From positions 1 through 64,000 of the forward strand of contig NZ_JANQOO010000035.1 in NCBI RefSeq assembly GCF_028285715.1: a stretch of 64,000 bases of DNA, given 5' to 3'. The DNA comes from Ulvibacterium sp. Its GTDB lineage: Bacteria; Bacteroidota; Bacteroidia; Flavobacteriales; Flavobacteriaceae. Of this stretch, positions 1-8,070 are shown piece after piece (the stretch's first letter is position 1; the number at the start of each line of letters is the position of its first letter). The notes under the pieces were generated by a model. It was not told where the DNA came from, made no database searches, and saw nothing but the letters and a program-made list of their open reading frames with translations. Position numbers and translations under genes: made by a program.

Positions 1-75
1 GTCTGTTTTAGTCTGTCCATCGCAGTTTATCAGGACAAGTAATAGAATTAAATAACTGAAAATAGTTTTTCTCAT
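1..75 (-). CDS. Small lipoprotein, N-terminus only (cut by window edge)
   Basis: Read leftward from an ATG at 75, the frame stays open to the window edge for 25 codons. The peptide starts with Arg-Lys, then a hydrophobic stretch (FSYLILLLVLI), then Asn-Cys at residues 17-18 followed by Asp-Gly-Gln. That is a lipoprotein signal with a loose lipobox (LINC). Only the signal is visible, so function cannot be given. It lies 68 bases downstream of the integrase gene on the same strand, with a 22-bp palindrome in between. Confidence 0.55.
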   Translation of the reverse strand, partial: MRKTIFSYLILLLVLINCDGQTKTD

Positions 76-105
76 TTTGTTTTTTGTATTGTTTACAACA
101 ATTGT

Positions 106-127
106 ATATAGTAACAAGTTACTATAT
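106..127. promoter_or_regulatory. Perfect 22-bp palindrome, likely operator
   Basis: ATATAGTAAC, then AA, then GTTACTATAT: ten-base arms around a 2-base centre with no mismatch. It sits 31 bases upstream of the lipoprotein start at 75. The GTAAC-NN-GTTAC core resembles operators of dimeric winged-helix repressors (MarR/HxlR type). A recombination core for the neighbouring integrase is less likely because the 2-base spacer is too short for a tyrosine recombinase crossover region. Confidence 0.45.
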
Positions 128-143
128 TCCTATTTTAGAAATA

Positions 144-1271
144 CTAATCTAAGGGATTTTTAATGTCTTTGAAAGTGTGGGTCGCTACATGGGTGTATAT
201 CTCCGTTGTCTTACTTGAACCATGTCCGAGGAGCACTTGAATTTGCCTTAGGTCAACACCCGATTCCAGTAGGTGTGTGGCAAAACTATGCCGAAGAACA
301 TGTGGTGTAACTGTTTGTCTTATACCTGCTTTAACCGCTGCTCGTTTAACTATGTTTAATACACTTTCTGCCCCATATTTAGATGCCTTCCTTCCTTCAA
401 ATAGATATTCTTGCGGTTTCCATTTTATAAAATAAATACGCAAGTCTTTCAAAGTAGATTTGGACAATAGTGTTTGCCTATCCTTTTTTCCTTTGCCACC
501 TCTAACCATGACCAACATTCTCTTGCTATCTATATCACCTATTTTTAGGTTTAGAAGTTCACTTCGACGAAGACCAGCACTATATAGCAGTTGCACAATA
601 CATTTGTGTTTTATATTGTTCGTGTTTTCTATTATAGAAAGTACTTCTTCCTTTGATATCACTTGAGGAAGTTTTGATTCTTTTCTTGGTCGTTCAATTT
701 CATAGAAACGATTTGGCATACCTAAAACAACCTCGTAGTAAAACTTAATGGCGTTTATTGCTTGATTTAAGTATGAATTAGAAACCTTCCGTTGTACAAG
801 TGTTTGGAGGAATCTTCTGATATCACTTTCGTTAATTGCACTCAACTCTTTTCCCTTATAGTAGTTTATAAACATTTCAAAAAATGAAACATAAGTTCTG
901 ACTGTGCTATTGGCATATCTTTTTAATTCCAATTTTAATAGATATTCTTCGGGGCAGACTCTGTATTCAGGAGTAGTTTTTCTCTTTCTATACCATTCTA
1001 TATCAACGGCTTCATTTTTGGTGTTTAGCGGTTTATTGGTCAAAAATCGATTGTAATTTATCCAAACAACACCTTTGAATGTGTTGAAAATTACCCCAAG
1101 ATTTTCCTTCGTATTGACAATGTAGGCCATGTTATACTCTTTGCTCCACTTTGGATTGGGCAGCCCTTTGATCAGTCCTTGAATAAGCTTATCAGGAGAG
1201 AACTTAATTCCTATCATCTTTTGATTCCTTATCATAAGATGATATAGAGTTATGGATTTGAGTGAATTCAT
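144..1271 (-). CDS. Tyrosine recombinase / site-specific integrase (XerD-like)
   Basis: This 375-residue protein breaks and rejoins DNA through a covalent phosphotyrosine. The catalytic set is visible: Arg235 in SAGLRRSELL, a lysine in the GGKGKKDR hairpin near 260, His324 and Arg327 in HVLRHSFATHL, His350 in LLGHG and the nucleophile Tyr359 in EIYTH. Residues about 100-195 are the SAM-like core-binding domain. Residues 1-95 are an extra N-terminal domain (FSPDKLIQGLIK, NTFKGVVWI) typical of a chromosomal integrase family of Flavobacteriia. No phage or conjugation genes are nearby, so a target site was not identified. A divergent zinc-ribbon gene starts 52 bases away, and the two may share a control region. 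Confidence 0.9.
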   Translation of the reverse strand: MNSLKSITLYHLMIRNQKMIGIKFSPDKLIQGLIKGLPNPKWSKEYNMAYIVNTKENLGVIFNTFKGVVWINYNRFLTNKPLNTKNEAVDIEWYRKRKTTPEYRVCPEEYLLKLELKRYANSTVRTYVSFFEMFINYYKGKELSAINESDIRRFLQTLVQRKVSNSYLNQAINAIKFYYEVVLGMPNRFYEIERPRKESKLPQVISKEEVLSIIENTNNIKHKCIVQLLYSAGLRRSELLNLKIGDIDSKRMLVMVRGGKGKKDRQTLLSKSTLKDLRIYFIKWKPQEYLFEGRKASKYGAESVLNIVKRAAVKAGIRQTVTPHVLRHSFATHLLESGVDLRQIQVLLGHGSSKTTEIYTHVATHTFKDIKNPLD

Positions 1272-1323
1272 ATGACAAGTTTACCTATGTTTTGAAGATT
1301 TAGCGGTATATTAAGTCTATAAT

Positions 1324-1710
1324 ATGCGTTTACAAATGAATAATCTCAGAACCTGTCCGGTATGTGGTACAACTGTAAAGGGTAGATCCGATAAGAAATA
1401 CTGTTGTAAAAAGTGTAAATCCATTGATCAATATGAGAATCGGCAGAAATCCGAGGGGTTTTATATCAGAGTTGATAGACAATTGAAAATTAATCGAAAG
1501 ATTTTAAAAAGATATAATAAATCGGGTTACTCGGTTATTAGAAAGAATGAACTATTGGAGGAAGGTTTCAACCCGAAGTTTTTCACACATTATTGGAAGA
1601 ACAAAAAAGAAGATATCTACTTATTTGTTTATGAGTTCGGATTTCTGAGTAAGAAAGATGGAGATAAGGAAAAATATGTTTTGGTCACTTGGCAGGACTA
1701 TATGAACTAA
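1324..1710 (+). CDS. Small zinc-ribbon protein conserved in Bacteroidota, function unknown
   Basis: The product is 128 residues from the ATG at 1324, or 124 from the ATG at 1336, which places the zinc motif closer to the N-terminus. Cys pairs CPVC and CCKKC, about 15 residues apart, form a treble-clef or zinc-ribbon knuckle like those ending in SDKKYC-x-x-xC. The rest is basic (INRKILKRYNKS, EEGFNPKFFTHYWK) and ends with a beta-rich tail. I recognise the pattern from a Bacteroidota family annotated only as hypothetical. The basic character suggests nucleic acid binding, which is inference. It is divergent from the integrase, so it may belong to the same mobile or variable unit. Confidence 0.7.
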   Translation: MRLQMNNLRTCPVCGTTVKGRSDKKYCCKKCKSIDQYENRQKSEGFYIRVDRQLKINRKILKRYNKSGYSVIRKNELLEEGFNPKFFTHYWKNKKEDIYLFVYEFGFLSKKDGDKEKYVLVTWQDYMN

Positions 1711-2320
1711 TCTATTTTTTTCATAAATTCACAAAGCAAAAGACACATAAAATTTGCATTAATTTGTACTATTATGAATCGAGTTTAGAGTTCGGTTAAT
1801 CATTTAAAAACCGACTCTTAAAAACTTGAAAGTTAACATGTTGTGATGATATATTTAGTTCTGTCATCCCGACAAGTAGATGCCCGACTTCGTAGAGGTC
1901 GGGCGTTTTTCGTTTCGGTGAGAGCCAAGTAAAGCTTAAGCGATGCCGGCAAGCGAAAAACCAACTAAGAGTTGACCGCATTTGGCGTTTATGGGCAAGC
2001 AACGCAATGTCCCAAGAAAATCCTAACATCTTAATGCACCCTTTGTTATCAAAAAAATGATAACTAACGGAATTTCAAAAATTTGTTTTTTGATTTCCTT
2101 TAGTTTAAAATATGCACGGATTATGTAACCCGCAGCTTTAGAAAATCGGTTGTAGTAGATTCTTGGAAAATGGAGGCGGTGAATTCTGGGTACAGTAGTT
2201 TTGGAAGTAAAATCTGGTTTTAAAGGCTGTGGTTCCTAAAAAAAAAAACGGTATTTGGTTTGAAATGGGTTTCTTCGAAAGTTTTGCAGAGAGAATCCTA
2301 AAATACGCTTTTGGCACAAT
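1711..2320. other. Gene-poor spacer with one strong hairpin
   Basis: There is no convincing gene here. The longest open frames (1796-2029 and 2138-2353, both minus) have no recognisable motif or coding character. The one clear element is GCCCGAC (1882-1888) pairing with GTCGGGC (1898-1904), followed by five T. It could be a terminator for the zinc-ribbon gene 170 bases upstream, or one copy of an intergenic palindrome. The stretch beside an integrase may also contain its attachment site, but I see no matching direct repeats. Confidence 0.4.
1882..1910 (+). terminator. GC-rich hairpin with T tail
   Basis: A 7-bp perfect stem, GCCCGAC and GTCGGGC, encloses a 9-base loop and is followed by TTTTT at 1906-1910. 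The shape fits a rho-independent terminator. Its distance from the upstream gene (171 bases) leaves a repeat-element origin open. Confidence 0.45.
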
Positions 2321-2364
2321 AAAAAATCTCCCACCCAGTCCGAAGAAGACCATAGTGGGAGATT
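2321..2364 (-). terminator. Terminator of the lipoprotein-TonB operon
   Basis: On the minus strand AATCTCCCAC pairs with GTGGGAGATT (plus coordinates 2355-2364 and 2325-2334), ten perfect base pairs around a 20-base loop. A T-run follows at 2321-2326. It lies 16 bases past the stop of the lipoprotein gene. Confidence 0.75.
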
Positions 2365-2379
2365 AATCTCAAAAATCAC

Positions 2380-3012
2380 TTATTCAATATTCAAGACAAA
2401 CGTCAAGTCAAAATCAGTATCGCCATCCTCGGAAGTAGACGTTGCTGTTTTAACATCTGGTTGATGCTGCAAGTTTATTGTAAAACTAGCACCACTTTGG
2501 GCATCACCAGTTGTCCATTCCGTCACCAGACCTACAGGATTACCGGAACCATCTTGAGCGTCGGAATCCTCGTCCATATAATTAATGGGATCAGCAGCAT
2601 TGCTTGCTCCAATATTGCCGTCGCCGGTTGGGTCTGAAAACGCTCCATCCGTAAATGCAAAGAAAAATTGGTGTTCGTCATCTTCCTCAGCAATTTCGTC
2701 TCCAATATCTTCGTCGGGATCGGGTAAATCGTTTAAAATCTCCAAAGTTAAGGTGTAGGTAGTATTGGCAGCAAGGGTAATCTCATCGTTTACCATTAAA
2801 TCTGCAATACCTTCCCCATCTGGATCTTCAGCAGTGGCCCTAACTGTGGTACCACCACCCGTCGGGGTAAATACCAATGTTACATCCGTAAATACTTCAG
2901 GGATGTTTTCTTCCGGTGGATTGTCGTCATCATCACTACAACTAACTACCAAAATAGCTGCGAATAATAAGGTTAAAAACCTTAAATTTTTAAGTGTTTC
3001 AATCGCTTTCAT
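2380..3012 (-). CDS. Acidic lipoprotein partner of a TonB receptor
   Basis: This 210-residue protein begins with a lipoprotein signal (LFAAILVVSC, Cys25) and an SDDDD stretch. Such acidic residues after the lipid cysteine are typical of Bacteroidota surface lipoproteins. The mature part is a beta-rich domain with a strongly acidic loop (EEIAEEDDEHQFFF, roughly residues 107-118) and ends in TDFDLTFVLNIE. I recognise the pattern as a Flavobacteriia family labelled type 1 periplasmic binding fold superfamily, usually beside a TonB receptor, as here. The acidic and histidine-bearing loop would suit metal capture, and the Zur-like palindrome upstream of the operon agrees, but the substrate is inferred. 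It is the last gene of the operon. Confidence 0.75.
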   Translation of the reverse strand: MKAIETLKNLRFLTLLFAAILVVSCSDDDDNPPEENIPEVFTDVTLVFTPTGGGTTVRATAEDPDGEGIADLMVNDEITLAANTTYTLTLEILNDLPDPDEDIGDEIAEEDDEHQFFFAFTDGAFSDPTGDGNIGASNAADPINYMDEDSDAQDGSGNPVGLVTEWTTGDAQSGASFTINLQHQPDVKTATSTSEDGDTDFDLTFVLNIE

Positions 3013-3140
3013 TCTTCTTTTTTTAAGGGGTTAAACGTTCTAATTATTCTTGGTGTAAAAAATATGTATAAAGGTACTCTTCAAATAGGATAATTCAAGG
3101 CGATCTGCCAGTTTTGGCCTTATTGGCTATGAAGTTTTGC

Positions 3141-5726
3141 TTAATCATTAGTTTTCCTTGGCTTAAATTGATAATTCAATGAAAGAATCAGGTTTCTACC
3201 GGGCTCATCGGCAAAATATCTCAAATCGTTGAGGTAACTTCTATAGCTCGTGTTCAATACATTCTGGACCGCAATACTTCCGGACAAGTTCTTAAACCCA
3301 AAACTCCAGGACAAGTCCAATAAAAAATAGCCTTCCGGAGGATCTAGGACATCAAAGATTTCAGAATCGAGAGTAACCGTTTCAGAACCGTCCACTATAG
3401 CCTGTATGGGTATAGTCCGGGGCGCTTGGAATTGTTCGAACGTATAACTTGACCTAAGTTTTACTATGGATGATGATAAACCTAAAAACGTACCTTGGTC
3501 CCACTGAATGGACAAACTCGTGGAAATGGGCGGTTGATTGATCAAGGGCTCATCATCGCCAATGTTCCTTGTCCACAAATAACTCAAACCCAGGTCTGTG
3601 GAGATACTCGTGGTCCAACGGGTTCTCCAGTTATAATCCGCTCCAAGAAATAAGGCATCGGCCTGATCAAAAATAAACGCCAAGGAAGGACCCCGAACTG
3701 TGGTCGTTACATTTATTGGCCGATCAAAAATGTAGTTTTCGATGTAATTGGAGTACACCGTTAGTACGTGCTCATTATCATTTTTGTTGATTCTAAACTC
3801 ATTGATAAATTTATAACCACGTTCAGGCTGTACCTCACTTTCGTCAAAGCGGGCCACATTATCCGTAGAAATCTCACCGTTATTTTCCTCATAGCGCAGT
3901 AGTCCATAGATCAATCGCCAGCGATTTTGGCCAAAACTGAATAACTCAAAAGGATTGGCGGTTCGCCAAGCGGTACCTAAATTAGTCCGGAAAGAACCAT
4001 CGGTAAATTCTCTCACATAACCCACGGAAGCGGTTAGATTCGTAAAACTAAACTCGTCTCTAAATAGATCATTGTTTGGTTCACGTCCCCGAACATTGTT
4101 CGATTCAAAATCCAAGCGAAGACCGGCCTCAAAAGTGTTTCGGTCTTTCTCCATTTTTTCGACAATAAAAGTGCTAAATCGCTCAATATTGTAATTGGGA
4201 ACAATAGGGGAATTAAGTGTTCCAGGGTTGTTGTCATTGTTTTGACTGAAGTATTGTATGCCCAACAACCCTTTTAAGCCATTCCAAGAAGGGTGTGTCC
4301 ATTCCAATTGATAATCATTGGTTACCAAATCAAGATCAACAATGGGCAAATCGGCATTACGGCGCACATCGAATTCCTGTCTTTTGTTCAATTGAAAGCC
4401 ACCGATAAAAGTAAGTTTCCCGGCATCGGAATATCGCCAGTCCACCTGAGCTTTCGCCAGGTGATGCTGTGTTACCTGATTAGGCTCCCTTATGTCTCGC
4501 GATAAGGGATCAATAATTACGGGTTCATCCGCATTGATTGACCGGATAAACGCTTCTGGGCTGGTCAAAAACGATGTGCGTAATATGGCCAAATTTTGAT
4601 CTAAAAAACTGTAGCGAACACTAACGTCCCAATTTTTATGATGGTGTAACAAACCTGCACCAAGGGCTGTCTCCTCCTTTCCGGAATTGGTCAGGTTATA
4701 ATCTGGAGCTGTTCGATCACCAATCTGTGTAAAACTTCCATTGAGATAATAACTCCAATTCTCAGAACCACTTCCCAACTCCAAATTCGTGTTAAATCCT
4801 TGTCCATTCGTTTCTCCACTTACCCCTAAATCCGTGTAAAAAGGGGTGTTCAGATCTAAGGCGGTCGATTCGACCAGGATGGCACCTCCTAAAGCTTCAG
4901 AGCCGTAGCGCACCCCGGTAGCACCTTTTATAAGCGTTATTCTACTAGCACTGGTAATATCGATCTCCGGAGCATGTTCCTCACCCCAGTTTTGAAAACC
5001 ATGTTTTAGACCATTGTTAAGAACTATGATTCTATTCCCGGACAGCCCATGGATTATCGGTAACTGTATATTGTTACCTACGGAGGCAAAAGTTACGCCC
5101 TGTACACTTGATAATGCCGAACCCAAAGATTGTGTAGGGATGCTTTTGATTTCGGCTTGGTCCAAGACCACTTGTGAAATACTTTCCGTACCTACTTCTT
5201 TTAGCCTTTCCGCCTCCACCGTTACCTCCTCCAAACCCGTAATCTTTTGGATCAGATAAAATGTGGCATTGGAATCGTTTTCATGGTCTTGGGTCAAATC
5301 TGCGTAGCCTATGGAGGATATAAATAACGTATTGCTTTTTGAACACAGGCCATCGATTGTAAAATTGCCTTCGGCATCCGTACTGGTGAATTTTGCCGTA
5401 CCGTTAACTTTAACCGCAGCATAGGGTATGGGTTCGTCGGTCTTGGCATCCAATACCTTGCCCTTTATTGAAAATGAGCACGGTTCGGATTGTGCATTTA
5501 TGGAAAAGCAACCGAGCGAAAATAAGGACACCGCAAATAGTTTCCTTGGATTGCCTAAAGCTGCTAAAGAAAGAAGACTATTCTTATCCGTTACTATTTT
5601 TAAGGATACGCTTTGGACTCGTCCATACAGTAGGGTAATCCAAGAAACGGGACGTTCGTAGGTACATTCAGTACATTGAACAAAAAAGAATGGTATTGAA
5701 CGAAATAAGATATTTCGGGGCGCCAA
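3141..5726 (-). CDS. TonB-dependent outer membrane receptor, possibly zinc
   Basis: This is an 861-residue outer membrane transporter. Order: a signal-like segment ending INAQ (residue 79), a carboxypeptidase-like beta domain (GKVLDAKTDEPIPYAAV), a plug with HGLSGNRIIVLNNG and EEHAPEID, then a 22-strand-type barrel ending in a short aromatic strand. The EEHAPEID plug motif recalls the histidine and acid motif of ZnuD-type zinc receptors. The start is unresolved: the frame opens at a TTG (5726), which would leave an implausible 79-residue leader, and no ATG lies in frame before the signal-like KLFAVSLFSLGCFSINAQ. Either a rare start codon is used or the start is damaged. The downstream lipoprotein is 128 bases away. 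Substrate assignment is inference. Confidence 0.85.
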   Translation of the reverse strand: MAPRNILFRSIPFFFVQCTECTYERPVSWITLLYGRVQSVSLKIVTDKNSLLSLAALGNPRKLFAVSLFSLGCFSINAQSEPCSFSIKGKVLDAKTDEPIPYAAVKVNGTAKFTSTDAEGNFTIDGLCSKSNTLFISSIGYADLTQDHENDSNATFYLIQKITGLEEVTVEAERLKEVGTESISQVVLDQAEIKSIPTQSLGSALSSVQGVTFASVGNNIQLPIIHGLSGNRIIVLNNGLKHGFQNWGEEHAPEIDITSASRITLIKGATGVRYGSEALGGAILVESTALDLNTPFYTDLGVSGETNGQGFNTNLELGSGSENWSYYLNGSFTQIGDRTAPDYNLTNSGKEETALGAGLLHHHKNWDVSVRYSFLDQNLAILRTSFLTSPEAFIRSINADEPVIIDPLSRDIREPNQVTQHHLAKAQVDWRYSDAGKLTFIGGFQLNKRQEFDVRRNADLPIVDLDLVTNDYQLEWTHPSWNGLKGLLGIQYFSQNNDNNPGTLNSPIVPNYNIERFSTFIVEKMEKDRNTFEAGLRLDFESNNVRGREPNNDLFRDEFSFTNLTASVGYVREFTDGSFRTNLGTAWRTANPFELFSFGQNRWRLIYGLLRYEENNGEISTDNVARFDESEVQPERGYKFINEFRINKNDNEHVLTVYSNYIENYIFDRPINVTTTVRGPSLAFIFDQADALFLGADYNWRTRWTTSISTDLGLSYLWTRNIGDDEPLINQPPISTSLSIQWDQGTFLGLSSSIVKLRSSYTFEQFQAPRTIPIQAIVDGSETVTLDSEIFDVLDPPEGYFLLDLSWSFGFKNLSGSIAVQNVLNTSYRSYLNDLRYFADEPGRNLILSLNYQFKPRKTND

Positions 5727-5808
5727 AACTTAAATATAATTTGCGGTTAAATTGCTCAGATGAACAATGTTTTAATTTAAATTAATTCTAAACAACTAAT
5801 TTAAGCTG

Positions 5809-5851
5809 CAAATATATACCGGATTTTTCTAAATGCAACTCAATTGCATTT
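5809..5851 (-). promoter_or_regulatory. Promoter with Fur/Zur-like operator over the -33 element
   Basis: On the minus strand the -7 element TATATTTG (5809-5816) matches the Bacteroidota consensus TAnnTTTG. Nineteen bases upstream is TTG (5836-5838), the -33 element. That TTG is inside a perfect palindrome, AAATGCAA-N5-TTGCATTT (5831-5851), with 8-base arms. Fur-family regulators (Fur, Zur) bind palindromes of this size, and a site on the -33 element would block RNA polymerase. It drives the TonB receptor gene and probably the lipoprotein. Confidence 0.65.
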
Positions 5852-6089
5852 ATATTTTCACTTCATTTTGGTGTCCTTGGTTCAATCGGGCAAAACGGCG
5901 ACTTCTATTATGGAAATGTCAATGCTCCGGATTAATTTAAAATTATGATGCACGCCAATAAAGCGCAGCAATCGCAGTAATGGCAAGCTCGTATTGGGCC
6001 ATAAACCGAAAAGAGCTTATACGGTCTTGTACAATACCCTTAAATTGATTTATGAGGGGTTGGATACCTATTTTCTTTGCAATTATCAT
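5852..6089. other. Spacer without a recognisable gene
   Basis: Between the operator of the TonB operon and the terminator near 6.1 kb I find no open frame with coding character, no RNA gene and no repeat. It separates two minus-strand transcription units. Confidence 0.4.
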
Positions 6090-6127
6090 AAAAGAGAAAC
6101 GAAGGCCAATACCTCCGTTTCTCTTTT
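6090..6127 (-). terminator. Twelve-base-pair terminator after the CPBP gene
   Basis: AAAAGAGAAACG (6090-6101) pairs perfectly with CGTTTCTCTTTT (6116-6127) around a 14-base loop. Because the arms start with A and end with T, it can act on both strands. It lies 24 bases past the CPBP stop codon. Confidence 0.8.
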
Positions 6128-6151
6128 ATATTTAGGATTAAATCCCTGCAT

Positions 6152-6826
6152 CTACATCCATCCATTATAGATTGTAAGCAATCCTAACGTATCAAAAAAA
6201 CCGTGTACGGCTATATTAAACCACAGGTCATATTTTCTAAACTGAAAAATAACGGCCAAAAACAACCCTATAATCCCCGTAATTAATTGTCCGGTTACGC
6301 CCTGGTAGCTATGCATCATACCGAAAAGGACGGCAAAAATTAAAATGTTTAGAATCACGCTGATTTTGCCTTCACCAAAGATCCTTGAAAATTGGCGCAT
6401 AAAATAACCTCTCCAAATAATCTCTTCCCCAAATGCTGCCGATATCCAGATGAATACCAATGCTACTAGGGCATAAGGCAAGTTTCCTTGAAGGTCGTTA
6501 AAAGTGGAAAAATTGATAGTAGAACCTGTAAGTCGACTAATACTTGGAATAAGAATAAAATAATACAGCAGATACAGGCCTGCTGCCGCCAAAGGGGCCA
6601 AGACTAAAATATTTCTTTTTTTTAGTCCATTTCTGCGAAAACCTAGGGACTTAAGGCCATTCTTCTTGAATTGTACAAAACTTGCAATTATGATGATTAA
6701 AGCGGCAAGAATAGTCCCAAAATAGTCCAGGCCCAAGGGTAGAAGCCAAATGGCAAAACACAGGCCGATAGTAATTGCGGGTAATAAAATTTTGAATAGG
6801 TCAGTGCGTAAAATTGTTGTTGTCAT
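6152..6826 (-). CDS. CPBP-family intramembrane metalloprotease
   Basis: The protein has 224 residues from the ATG at 6826. An ATG at 6892 would add 22 residues, but the likely -7 box (6869-6876) lies inside that extension, so the shorter start is preferred. It is a polytopic membrane protein of the CAAX protease and bacteriocin-processing (Abi) family. The diagnostic motifs are Glu134-Glu135 with Arg139 in EEIIWRG, His172 in FGMMHS and His208 in NIAVHGFFD, which together form the glutamate and histidine active site. Such proteins cleave in the membrane or confer self-immunity; the substrate here is unknown. Its promoter region carries a LytTR-type direct repeat and the LytTR gene lies directly upstream, so it is probably that regulator's target. 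Confidence 0.88.
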   Translation of the reverse strand: MTTTILRTDLFKILLPAITIGLCFAIWLLPLGLDYFGTILAALIIIIASFVQFKKNGLKSLGFRRNGLKKRNILVLAPLAAAGLYLLYYFILIPSISRLTGSTINFSTFNDLQGNLPYALVALVFIWISAAFGEEIIWRGYFMRQFSRIFGEGKISVILNILIFAVLFGMMHSYQGVTGQLITGIIGLFLAVIFQFRKYDLWFNIAVHGFFDTLGLLTIYNGWM

Positions 6827-6868
6827 CTCAATATCTTTTTTTGTTTGGATCGAAATAACAACACAATT

Positions 6869-6934
6869 CAAATTGAATCTATTGAATATCAATGCTTTTT
6901 ACTGAATGGTAGTATAATACGTACTGAATGGTAG
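6869..6934 (-). promoter_or_regulatory. LytTR-type tandem operator and promoter of the CPBP gene
   Basis: TACTGAATGGTAG occurs twice without mismatch, at 6900-6912 and 6922-6934, exactly 22 bases apart. Read on the minus strand the half-site is TACCATTCAG. LytTR proteins such as AgrA bind 9-10-base direct repeats (TACAGTTAAG type) separated by about 12 bases, which is this geometry. A near-consensus -7 box, TCAATTTG, follows at 6869-6876, so the repeats fall at about -40 and -60, an activator position. Confidence 0.65.
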
Positions 6935-6940
6935 AACAAT

Positions 6941-7768
6941 TTAAGAATGTTTGTTCCGTAGCCATTCCTCGAATGCCTTCTTTTTATATCTACTTATGGT
7001 AATTTGTAAATAATCCAAACCAGAAGAACCTGGTTCCAGCACGGCCAGTAGCTTTCCATTTTCAATAATCTTGGTGTTGCTTATGGATTGAAAATGAACA
7101 ATAGTCTGCCGATTTGCCCTAAAAAATAGGGACTCTGGTAATTTCTCTTCAAGTTCGTTCAAAGTAGGATCGGCGGCCAAAGTGGTACCGTTGGTCCTTG
7201 TAATATAGGTTATTTTGTTTTCGCTGTAAGCGTAGGCTATTTCATTATATCCAACAAAAATGGTTTTCTCACCTCTCTTGAGCGGAATTTTCCCGGTCAA
7301 GGTTACTAATTTATGTAGCTTATAAACATCTTTGGCAAAAAAAATAGCAATGCCAATACTACTCAGAAGTAATGTTATGGACAGACCGGATAATAAATGA
7401 TAAAAACTAAACGCTGCCCCTTTAAGCCAAATTACTATCAGATAAACTGGGATGTATCCTATGGCAATATAGACCAAAGTGGATAAAAGAAAGTTTATAA
7501 GATTCTGTGCGGTTACGCTCTCTTTGAAATATGTCCTTTTGTAGAAGTTAAAGTTGAAATCCGCTATTAGTAAGACTAGGGTTCCTAAAATGATCGAAAC
7601 GATAGTGGTAAACAAGGGAAAGTTATAGGAACTGGAAAATGGGAAATTGCGACTCTCCGATAAATGATTGGCCACCAAGGAGACTAGAATGAGAACCAAT
7701 CCCGTTTTTATTCTTGAGCCTATCTTAGGGAGACCAATAAAAGTCTTATTGGGCCAATGGTTTTTCAT
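6941..7768 (-). CDS. Membrane-anchored LytTR DNA-binding regulator
   Basis: The protein has 275 residues. The N-terminal half has four hydrophobic segments (starting near residues 21, 49, 90 and 128), and the C-terminal ~100 residues form a LytTR domain (KTIFVGYNEIAYAYSENK, FFRANRQTIVHFQSI, ISRYKKKAFEEWL). There is no receiver domain and no phosphorylation site, so activity must be set by the membrane part, its ligand or a partner. This is a one-component design common in Bacteroidota. The CPBP protease gene follows with its own tandem operator in the gap, which suggests that the two proteins form a small regulatory pair: regulator and membrane protease. Confidence 0.85.
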   Translation of the reverse strand: MKNHWPNKTFIGLPKIGSRIKTGLVLILVSLVANHLSESRNFPFSSSYNFPLFTTIVSIILGTLVLLIADFNFNFYKRTYFKESVTAQNLINFLLSTLVYIAIGYIPVYLIVIWLKGAAFSFYHLLSGLSITLLLSSIGIAIFFAKDVYKLHKLVTLTGKIPLKRGEKTIFVGYNEIAYAYSENKITYITRTNGTTLAADPTLNELEEKLPESLFFRANRQTIVHFQSISNTKIIENGKLLAVLEPGSSGLDYLQITISRYKKKAFEEWLRNKHS

Positions 7769-8037
7769 TTTTGGAAACGGGTAAAACAGACATAGTTTTA
7801 AAGGGGCTCGCCAAAGCGTCGCCCGTAAAATGACATAAATCTATCAACATATTTGCGCTTCACCAACAAAACTGTATCTAGAATTTGGGGGCAAGACACA
7901 TAAAAGGGCTTTTAGGGGCCAAAAGGTTATATAGGTTCGCTACTTCAAGTTTATTGGGGATTAGATCGATTCACATTAAAACGTGGACAAGGGCCGCTGA
8001 CTTAATGGAAAGCAGGTCCATAAAAAACAAAGATTAA
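7769..8037. other. Spacer, no gene seen
   Basis: This spacer upstream of the LytTR gene should hold that gene's promoter, but no TAnnTTTG box at a good distance is evident. No coding or repeat signal was found. Confidence 0.35.
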
Positions 8038-8061
8038 GGCTGCCCATTGGGGTGGGCAGCC
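8038..8061 (-). terminator. Terminator after the NmrA-like gene
   Basis: GGCTGCCCA (8038-8046) pairs with TGGGCAGCC (8053-8061), nine perfect pairs and a 6-base loop. On the minus strand a T-rich stretch follows. It starts ten bases past the stop codon of the NmrA-like gene. Confidence 0.8.
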
Positions 8062-8070
8062 CTGTAAACC

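Noticed and set aside
106-127. Recombination core for the integrase
   Set aside because: The arms are separated by only two bases; tyrosine recombinases need about 6-8 bases between arm sites. An operator is the better reading.
1796-2029. Minus-strand gene of 77 codons
   Set aside because: It runs through the GC-rich hairpin, has no start context and shows no motif or coding pattern.
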